From Desulfobacteraceae bacterium (GTDB lineage: Bacteria; Desulfobacterota; DSM-4660; Desulfatiglandales; HGW-15), in assembly GCA_003819975.1 (NCBI GenBank), contig RPPU01000065.1, forward strand, positions 1 to 12,391: 12,391 nucleotides of DNA. The letters are read 5' to 3'. Shown here one piece after another: positions 7,081 through 12,391 of this stretch. Both the position numbers and the translations under genes were made by a program. The notes under the pieces are model-generated. The model saw only the letters and a list, made by a program, of their open reading frames with translations. It had not been told where the DNA came from and did no database searches. Positions within the stretch are counted from its first letter, which is position 1; each line of letters opens with the position of its first letter.

Positions 7081-7106
7081 GTAGAGGCAGATCCCTGTGT
7101 CTGCCC
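7081..7106. repeat. Second GTAG-GGC...GCC inverted repeat unit
   Basis: GGCAGA (7086-7091) and TCTGCC (7100-7105) form a stem with an eight-base loop, TCCCTGTG. The GTAG prefix and the GCCC ending repeat the layout of the palindrome at 7053-7072, so both are probably members of one dispersed family. Confidence 0.6.
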
Positions 7107-7126
7107 GTTTAAAATATGCAAAAAAG

Positions 7127-7162
7127 AATCTCGCGCAAAGACGCCAAGGCGCAGAGAAAAGA
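7127..7162. repeat. Dispersed CGCAAAGACGC-type direct repeat
   Basis: This short, purine-rich stretch contains GCGCAAAGACGCCAAGGCGCAG, i.e. iterated near copies of CGCAAAG/CGCCAAG/CGCAGAG about nine bases apart. Intergenic elements built from CGCAAAGACGCAAAG units are widespread in anaerobic bacterial genomes. It lies about 50 bases before the second activator gene and holds no promoter or ribosome binding site that I can see. Confidence 0.55.
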
Positions 7163-7210
7163 GTTTTATAAATCTTGAATTTATAATCTTTAATCTTAAA
7201 TCAGGTTTTT

Positions 7211-8050
7211 ATGCCCGAATATTTCGCCGGAATCGATATCGGCTCCACCATGACCAAGGCAGTGATTTTCAAGGACAAAATCATTGCATCGGTTATCGGC
7301 CCAACCGGACCGGAGCAACGCCACCTCGCCAACAAAGTCATGGAACAGGCCCTGGCTCAGGCCGGTCTTAATCTTGAAGCGATCACCTATATCATTGCGA
7401 CCGGTTACGGCCGCATCAATGTGCCGTTCGCCGACAAACAAGTGACCGAGATCAGTTGTCATGCTCGCGGCATTGGCTGGCTTTTTCCGCAAGCCAAGAC
7501 AGTGATCGATATCGGCGGCCAGGACAGCAAAGTGATGCTGATTGAAAACAACCGCCCCGTCAACTTCGTCATGAACGACAAGTGCGCAGCCGGATCGGGC
7601 CGCTTTCTGGAAGTGATCGCCGACTCTTTGCAGGTGCCGCTCGAACAATTGGGAACCCTTTCCCTGCAAAGCACTCATCCTCTCGAAATCAGCAATATCT
7701 GCACGGTCTGGGCCGAACAGGAAGTAACCGCCAAACGGGCCCAAGGCGCGCCCTTGCCCGACCTGATCGCCGGCGTGCATGAAGCCTTGGCCAACCGTGT
7801 CATCCGTCTGGCCAACCGTTTGAAGATCAAGGAGCCGGTGGTACTCACCGGCGGCGGCGCCAAAAATCAAGGATTGATCCAGGCTCTTTCCCGCCAATTT
7901 AAAACACCCCTGCTGATTCCTGAGGAACCCTTGATTACCGGCGCTCTCGGTGCAGCTCTCCTGGGCCTGGACCTGGCGCAAAAAACCCGGGAACAAGGAA
8001 ATGTTCTTGAAATTAAAAAACGTATTTTAGAAGAGATAAAGATTTTATAG
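7211..8050 (+). CDS. bzdQ: BadF/BadG/BcrA/BcrD-type ATPase, catalytic activator subunit (BzdQ-like)
   Basis: This 279-residue ASKHA ATPase has all the motifs of a working electron activator: phosphate loop 1 GIDIGSTMTKA (7-17), phosphate loop 2 DIGGQDSKVM (100-109), cluster cysteines Cys125 in NDKCAAGSGR and Cys164 in NICTVWAEQE, and the adenosine motif TGGGAKNQGL (213-222). It should bind ATP, hold half of a bridging [4Fe-4S] cluster, and feed electrons to the two dehydratase-like subunits. A lysine/glutamate-rich helix (257-279) extends its C terminus beyond the first activator. The Shine-Dalgarno is weak (AGG, 7203-7205). It is separated from the bzdO-like gene by 239 bases of dispersed repeats, so coordinated expression would need readthrough. 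The activator class is sure; the exact Q-subunit label is less so. Confidence 0.85.
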   Translation: MPEYFAGIDIGSTMTKAVIFKDKIIASVIGPTGPEQRHLANKVMEQALAQAGLNLEAITYIIATGYGRINVPFADKQVTEISCHARGIGWLFPQAKTVIDIGGQDSKVMLIENNRPVNFVMNDKCAAGSGRFLEVIADSLQVPLEQLGTLSLQSTHPLEISNICTVWAEQEVTAKRAQGAPLPDLIAGVHEALANRVIRLANRLKIKEPVVLTGGGAKNQGLIQALSRQFKTPLLIPEEPLITGALGAALLGLDLAQKTREQGNVLEIKKRILEEIKIL

Positions 8051-8081
8051 ATCTTTCAAATAGTTACAAAAGGAGAAAGAT

Positions 8082-8555
8082 ATGATTCCCAATTACCCTA
8101 TCGCCGCACGGACAAAAATAAATTTAGCAGAAATTGGAAGAGTTGAACAAATTGGAAAACGAAACATGGATATGATCGCTAAAGTAAGTACTCCTGCGGC
8201 TTTTAACCAAGAAGAACTTCAGGTCTGGGTTAATATTGAATACACGGGTTACCGAGAAGGTTATCGGCGCGCATGGATCGATGCTTGGGAAGAATGTCTG
8301 CATGTTAAATTGACTTGCCAAGACAAACAAGATATTCTCCCTTCCGTACAGGATGTAGACCATTTGTTTCCGAAAGAAAAAGCTCGTGAACATCATTTTT
8401 CGTGGGTCCGAATTTTCGCCATCCATTATGCCCCCAATAGAAGCTGGAAAGATGAAATAGGAGCGGATATCTCCTTTGATATAAAAGGTAGTATTGCTTA
8501 TCTTAATCAAGCCATATGGAATAAGTGGATGATGAAAATGCAATTTCCCCTTTAA
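8082..8555 (+). CDS. Hypothetical protein, 157 residues
   Basis: I do not recognise this protein. The start is well supported by AGGAG (8071-8075), six bases before the ATG. It lies only 31 bases after the activator stop codon, so it may be co-transcribed with the reductase block. The product is soluble, with no signal peptide or membrane helix. It is rich in Trp (about seven), mostly in WVNIEY, RRAWIDAWEECLHV and IWNKWMMKM. There are two cysteines (in EECLHV and LTCQD), ten residues or fewer apart, and no known nucleotide-binding motif. Its base composition and codons are visibly more AT-rich than those of the reductase genes, which hints at a separate origin. The gene ends just before a hairpin shared with the convergent Fe-S membrane protein gene. 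Confidence 0.7.
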   Translation: MIPNYPIAARTKINLAEIGRVEQIGKRNMDMIAKVSTPAAFNQEELQVWVNIEYTGYREGYRRAWIDAWEECLHVKLTCQDKQDILPSVQDVDHLFPKEKAREHHFSWVRIFAIHYAPNRSWKDEIGADISFDIKGSIAYLNQAIWNKWMMKMQFPL

Positions 8556-8593
8556 TGACTGTTCAAATAATTCTTTTTCTAAACTAAAATTGT

Positions 8594-8616
8594 ACTCGAT
8601 TGACTCTGAATCGAGT
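8594..8616. terminator. Hairpin between convergent genes, possible bidirectional terminator
   Basis: ACTCGATT (8594-8601) and AATCGAGT (8609-8616) form a perfect eight-base stem with a seven-base loop. It sits between the stop of the 157-residue gene and the stop of the minus-strand gene at 8618. A run of seven T lies about ten bases downstream on the + strand, and on the minus strand a weak T-rich tract (ACAATTTTAG) follows. The position is right for a shared terminator; the T tracts are not ideal. Confidence 0.5.
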
Positions 8617-8617
8617 G

Positions 8618-9808
8618 TTATGCGATGTTTTTTTCCTTTTGCGATTTTTCAAAAAAATCGACGGGCGGTACCGTCCTTTTTCTTGAAGAAAAACGGATGG
8701 AATCGGTCGGACATACTTCCCGGCAAGTGTAGCAACTAAAACAATCCGGGATTGTTTTTTTATCGTGTCTTAAAATAGCGCCCATGACCGTCGAGGGACA
8801 AGCCGCGGCGCACTTCTGGCAGGCAATACAGGTTTCATAATTTACGCTTATTTTAACAAGACTTATTTTTTCAACCAACCAACCCACAAAACCAAAGGGA
8901 CAAAAAAAGTGACACCAAGGTCTATAGATGAATAGGCTCGAGGATAGAAGAATACCTATAAAAATGATTCCGTAAATTCCGAGCACGGCCGGTTTATAAA
9001 TCTTGAAAGGATCCACCGGTTCGATAATGTCAAAACCCCATGAGAAAGCGATAACGGTAAACACACAGAAAATTACAAATCGAACGGTGTTTGTCAGGGC
9101 AAAAGGCAATCTGATTTGTTTGCCGAAAACAGCCTTTCGTTTATCGGTCTGATTAATATGAAAAATCAAATCCTGCAACGTGCCGATTTGACAACCCCAA
9201 GCGCAAATAAATTTGTTGGCAAGAAACACAATTAACAAAAAGATCCCCAAAGCGATCATTCTCGGAGGGAAAATGACATACTTGGTGCCATAGAGGTGAA
9301 TGGCGTCTTTTACCGTACCCATGGGGCTGGGATCCGATCCCATAACCACGCCGAATATTAAAAGGGATATGAAAAGCAACCACCTCCGGATGGCCGATAT
9401 GCCCTTCCGTTTCCTTAAGAAAATAAAAAGTACGGATAAAAGGATAATCCAAAGACCGAATTTTAATGGAATTTTTATCCAGTTTTTGGCGGCATGTTCC
9501 GAGGCCAAAGCCAATTTTTTGGTGACCAGGCCGGCAATTTGGTCGGTTGTACCGTATGCACTTAGTTTATTCCCCAGATCGGATTCCGCTTTGAGTTTAA
9601 ATATCTCGAGTAAAACCGAATTTGGCAACTCGTTGGCTTGGCCGAACTGACTAAGGGTCATCTCATTTTCGATGACCCATTTTTTTGGCTCCGGTATTTG
9701 TTCGGATTTTTCGCCCCAGATTCGATTGGAGAGTATTGACAAACCGACAACACATACAATGATCAAAACAAAAGATAAAGCCGTTTTCATGCCTGAATGT
9801 TTAACCAT
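8618..9808 (-). CDS. NapH/NosR-like polytopic membrane protein with two [4Fe-4S] ferredoxin clusters
   Basis: From the chosen start this is 396 residues; numbering here is from the alternative upstream ATG at 9910 (430 residues). About six membrane helices lie near 43-61, 149-166, 176-191, 216-236, 273-292 and 305-326. CxxxC pairs follow helices 4 and 6 (CAWGC 236-240, CHFFC 333-337), as in NapH/NosR/CcoG-type proteins. Two CxxCxxCxxxCP motifs (361-372 and 390-401) form a cytoplasmic 2x[4Fe-4S] domain. A helical region with the pattern MTLSQFGQANELP (84-96) lies outside the membrane between helices 1 and 2. The likely role is electron transfer across or along the membrane from the quinone pool or ferredoxin; the partner is not in the window. 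The start at 9808 is preferred for GGGAG (9823-9819), ten bases upstream, and Lys-flanked helix 1. It is convergent with the reductase block, so not in its operon. Confidence 0.8.
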   Translation of the reverse strand: MVKHSGMKTALSFVLIIVCVVGLSILSNRIWGEKSEQIPEPKKWVIENEMTLSQFGQANELPNSVLLEIFKLKAESDLGNKLSAYGTTDQIAGLVTKKLALASEHAAKNWIKIPLKFGLWIILLSVLFIFLRKRKGISAIRRWLLFISLLIFGVVMGSDPSPMGTVKDAIHLYGTKYVIFPPRMIALGIFLLIVFLANKFICAWGCQIGTLQDLIFHINQTDKRKAVFGKQIRLPFALTNTVRFVIFCVFTVIAFSWGFDIIEPVDPFKIYKPAVLGIYGIIFIGILLSSSLFIYRPWCHFFCPFGFVGWLVEKISLVKISVNYETCIACQKCAAACPSTVMGAILRHDKKTIPDCFSCYTCREVCPTDSIRFSSRKRTVPPVDFFEKSQKEKNIA

Positions 9809-10011
9809 TGACAATATACTCCCATGATTGATTGTTTTCCGACAGCCATAGTAAACTTCACGAATGAAATTCTGAATCGCCGCTGTCCTCTTGCCTATAG
9901 AATCGGTCATATGAGTTTTGTTTTTAACAGATCTTCTTCCAGTTTTGCCAAGTATCTGCAGACAATAGACTGCTTAATTACTGTTATAAATTGAAGTGAT
10001 TTCTTCCATCG

Positions 10012-10095
10012 TTATAGAATAACCCCCTGCACTTTCCCGGTCTTTACGTCAATATCGATTCTCCGGAAAGCCGGATCTGACACGATACCCGTCAT
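10012..10095 (-). pseudogene. Short coding-like fragment, possibly the end of a PepSY or FMN-binding type protein
   Basis: The minus strand from 10095 to 10012 reads 27 codons ending in VSDPAFRRIDIDVKTGKVQG and then VIL and a stop. The DxxTGKVxGV ending is like the last beta strands of PepSY-type or similar small extracytoplasmic domains. There is no ribosome binding site, and a TAA stop lies in frame a few codons upstream of the ATG. It may be the 3' remnant of a lost gene. The family guess rests on a short motif only. Confidence 0.25.
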
Positions 10096-10151
10096 TGGGT
10101 TGATTACTAGTTTTTTTTAATAAAATATGGAAGATTAGTTAAGTTTTTTTA

Positions 10152-10167
10152 TGGTATAAGATTTGCA
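10152..10167 (+). promoter_or_regulatory. Sigma-54 (RpoN) -24/-12 promoter of the sensor kinase
   Basis: TGGTATAAGATTTGCA matches the -24/-12 consensus TGGCAYRNNNNTTGCW at every defined position but one (T for C after TGG). The invariant GG (10153-10154) and GC (10165-10166) are separated by exactly ten bases. Transcription would start near 10178, leaving a leader of about 95 bases before the ATG at 10272. It implies control by an RpoN-dependent activator; no upstream activator site stands out. Confidence 0.65.
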
Positions 10168-10271
10168 GAATTTATCAAAGACATATCTTGTTTAGATTAT
10201 TTCTTTCATATTTTATATAACGCTTTTTTTAAAATAGGATAACTAACTAAAAGGATTGGTATTTCTTAGCT

Positions 10272-12391
10272 ATGCCTATCAAAACTAAATCAATAAAAAA
10301 ACGGGCAGCCAATAAAAAACCGCTGGCAAAAGCGCCCAAGCCGCAAAAACGATCAGTGCAATATTCGGCTGTAACCCAAATGAAGCTCAATGAGAATGCC
10401 TATTTAAAACAACTCTTTGAAACCTCACAAGAGGCGATTGTGATGAGCAATATCCACGGCCGGATTATGCACATTAATCCGGAATTTACCAGGATTTTCG
10501 GCTATTCCGCCGCTGAAGCTCGGAAGCGATACATTGACGATCTGATCATACCGTCGAACTTACAGACTCAGGCCGCACAATTTTCCCAAGCCGCTACTCA
10601 AGGTCAGAAGGTCACTTTTGAAACCGTACGCCGGCATAAAAAGGGAGACTTACTGCAGGTCTCCTGTTTTGTTGCACCGATCATCATTGCGCAAAAAAAG
10701 GTAGGTTTTTACGTGATATATCGCGACATCAGCGAGCAGAGACGCGCGGAAGAAGCCCGCATCAAAAGCGAACAAATCACCCAAACCCTTTTCATGATTT
10801 CCAATGCCGTCAACACGTCCAATAATCTGGATGACCTGTACAGAACTATTCATCAAATTCTAAACCGGATCATTGATACATCCAATTTCTATATCGCCAT
10901 CTATGATTCGGGAAAAGACTGCATCTCCTCGCCCTATTTCGTGGATGAAAAAGATGCTAATTTTCAGATTATTGAAAATGCCGGTCGATCAGGGTCTTTC
11001 ACCGCCGAAGTCATTAAACACGGCCAACCTCTTTTTTTCAAGAAAAAGGAATCCATTGAAAGATTGCATAGGCTCGGGCAGCCCTTTATCGGAACTCCCA
11101 GTGAACTCTGGCTAGGCGTACCGCTCAAAACCAGAGGAGAGGTTCTGGGCGCATTGGTTGTGCAGAGCTATATTGACCCGTATTTGTATACGGAAAAAGA
11201 AGCTGAAATATTGTTATCTGTTTCCGGCCAAATCGCCACGGCCATCGATCTCAAGCGCGCCGAACAAGCTCATAAGGAGAGCAAAGAAATCAACCAAGCC
11301 CTGTTCGAAATCGCCAATGCCGTCAACACCACCCGTAATTTAGATGAATTATTTAAATCGATTCATATCTCTTTGAACCGCATCATGGATTTGACCAATT
11401 TTATCATCAGTCTTTATGATGCTGAAAAAAACAGTATTCGCTGGGATTATTGCGTGGACCAATTCGATGCCCTGCAAGGCAAGTCCATTACCTTGGGAAC
11501 CGGGTCCATTGCCCGGGATATTATCCTCTCCGGGCAACCGATTTTTCTGAGCAAAAAGGATTTGGAGCAAAGACATCAAAAAAATCAGGCGGTCGGGACC
11601 CCGGCATTGGTTTGGATCGGCGCGCCTTTGAAGATCGACGAACAAGTGATCGGTTTTATCGCCACCCAAAGCTATACCGACCCCGAACTCTTTGATCAAC
11701 GCGATCTGGATATCCTGGCCGTGGTTTCCCAACAAGTAGCTTTGGCCATAGACCGCAAACGAGCCCATGAAGAGCGGGAACACGCCAAAGCCAGGGCCGA
11801 GGCAGCCAATCAGGCTAAAAGCGAATTCCTGGCTGCCATGAGCCATGAAATCCGCACCCCGATGAATGCGGTCATCGGCATGACCGGTTTGCTGCTGGAT
11901 ACGGAATTGACCGCCGAGCAGGAAGATTTTGCCAAAACCGTTCAGATGAGCGCCGAAGCTCTGCTGCAAATCATCAATGATATTCTGGATTTTTCAAAAA
12001 TCGAAGCCGGTAAGCTTCAAATAGAACAGATTGATTTTGACCTTAGAATGACTTTGGATAATGTCATCGACATGCTGGCCCTGCGGGCTTATGAAAAAGG
12101 ACTTGAATTCGGCTGTCTGATCGACCATGACGTTCCTTCTTTGATAATCGGCGATCCCGGGCGCTTACGTCAGATCATTATTAATTTATGCAACAATGCC
12201 GTTAAATTCACTACCAAAGGTGAAATTGTAATCCGGATTACTTTAGAACAAGAAACCGATACCCACGTCATGCTGCGGTTCGCGATCAAAGACACCGGCA
12301 TCGGCATACCCCCGGATCGTTTTGACCGTCTTTTTAAAAGCTTTTCACAGGTCGACGCTTCCACCACCCGCAAGTACGGCGGAACCGGGCT
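10272..12391 (+). CDS. PAS-GAF-GAF sensor histidine kinase (partial, runs off the window)
   Basis: The frame is open from the ATG at 10272 to the window end (706 residues seen). There is no membrane helix, so it is a cytoplasmic sensor. Domains in order: a Lys/Ala-rich basic N-terminal tail (1-28), PAS (about 43-157, with [17 protein letters not shown]), two GAF domains (about 170-325 and 340-495) that are close copies of each other, a coiled linker, HisKA with SHEIRTPMN (phosphoacceptor His525), and HATPase_c with the N box [10 protein letters not shown] (638-647), G1 box DTGIGIP (674-680), F box LFKSFSQVD (687-695) and GGTG at the cut. Sequence style is that of hybrid kinases, so receiver domains probably follow. 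An in-frame stop at 10248-10250 makes 10272 the first ATG; AAGGA (10251-10255) is 16 bases away, so initiation looks weak. Its target is unknown. Confidence 0.9.
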   Translation, partial: MPIKTKSIKKRAANKKPLAKAPKPQKRSVQYSAVTQMKLNENAYLKQLFETSQEAIVMSNIHGRIMHINPEFTRIFGYSAAEARKRYIDDLIIPSNLQTQAAQFSQAATQGQKVTFETVRRHKKGDLLQVSCFVAPIIIAQKKVGFYVIYRDISEQRRAEEARIKSEQITQTLFMISNAVNTSNNLDDLYRTIHQILNRIIDTSNFYIAIYDSGKDCISSPYFVDEKDANFQIIENAGRSGSFTAEVIKHGQPLFFKKKESIERLHRLGQPFIGTPSELWLGVPLKTRGEVLGALVVQSYIDPYLYTEKEAEILLSVSGQIATAIDLKRAEQAHKESKEINQALFEIANAVNTTRNLDELFKSIHISLNRIMDLTNFIISLYDAEKNSIRWDYCVDQFDALQGKSITLGTGSIARDIILSGQPIFLSKKDLEQRHQKNQAVGTPALVWIGAPLKIDEQVIGFIATQSYTDPELFDQRDLDILAVVSQQVALAIDRKRAHEEREHAKARAEAANQAKSEFLAAMSHEIRTPMNAVIGMTGLLLDTELTAEQEDFAKTVQMSAEALLQIINDILDFSKIEAGKLQIEQIDFDLRMTLDNVIDMLALRAYEKGLEFGCLIDHDVPSLIIGDPGRLRQIIINLCNNAVKFTTKGEIVIRITLEQETDTHVMLRFAIKDTGIGIPPDRFDRLFKSFSQVDASTTRKYGGTG

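Larger units (their letters stand above)
9911..10271. other. Divergent intergenic region between the Fe-S protein and kinase genes
   Basis: The 361 bases contain the sigma-54-type promoter at 10152-10167 and a short minus-strand open frame at 10012-10095. From about 10110 to 10250 the DNA is strongly AT-rich. I see no clear sigma-70 promoter for the minus-strand Fe-S protein gene and no RNA gene. Confidence 0.5.

Noticed and set aside
6990..7165. CRISPR array
   Set aside because: The repeats belong to different families, are self-complementary, and have no regular spacing or unique spacers; no cas gene is near.
7196..7996. Long open frame (266 codons) on the minus strand
   Set aside because: It lies opposite the second activator gene, whose motifs are unmistakable. 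Its product has no family pattern and no ribosome binding site; it is a mirror of GC-rich codons.
11349..11969. Minus-strand open frame of 206 codons
   Set aside because: It is antisense to the GAF2 and HisKA region of the kinase, where the plus-strand frame has clear domain motifs.

Overview
The window looks like chromosomal DNA from an anaerobic, bacterial, medium-GC genome. Bacterial hallmarks are a hybrid-type sensor histidine kinase, a good sigma-54 promoter match, Shine-Dalgarno sequences and a rho-independent terminator. The oxygen-sensitive enzyme class in the middle points to strict or facultative anaerobic life. The small dispersed palindromes between genes resemble intergenic elements I associate with uncultivated or anaerobic lineages (Desulfobacterota, Omnitrophota and similar), but the phylum cannot be fixed from this sequence.

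Layout. 1-40: terminator of a gene lying outside the window. 305-1513 (-): cation:proton antiporter of the CPA2/Kef type. About 1703-1810 (+): decayed fragment of a P-type cation ATPase. 1819-2862 (-): DUF1646-type membrane transporter. 3180-8050 (+): a four-gene block coding for two BadF/BcrA-type ATP-dependent electron activators that flank two 2-hydroxyacyl-CoA dehydratase/benzoyl-CoA reductase subunits. 8082-8555 (+): unrecognised 157-residue protein. 8618-9808 (-): polytopic NapH-like membrane protein with two [4Fe-4S] clusters. 10272-12391 (+): PAS-GAF-GAF-HisKA-HATPase sensor kinase, cut by the window end.

The core of the window is the four-gene block. Its composition (activator, ~385-residue subunit, ~462-residue subunit, activator) is that of an ATP-dependent class I benzoyl-CoA reductase, closest in subunit sizes to the Bzd type. 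The two activators would hydrolyse ATP and pass low-potential electrons from ferredoxin to the two iron-sulfur dehydratase-like subunits, which reduce an (aryl-)CoA substrate. Two things are unusual. The first activator has lost the GGQD phosphate-binding motif, and the cluster is loosely packed, with gaps of 254, 217 and 239 bases that hold a possible promoter, hairpins and dispersed repeats. No ferredoxin, CoA ligase or downstream ring-cleavage genes are in the window, so the substrate is not proven.

The flanking transporters, the Fe-S membrane protein and the kinase lie on other strands or behind their own promoters, and nothing ties them directly to the reductase. The clearest points for follow-up are the asymmetric activator pair, the composite repeat block inside the operon, the sigma-54 promoter of the kinase, and the ATPase remnant.
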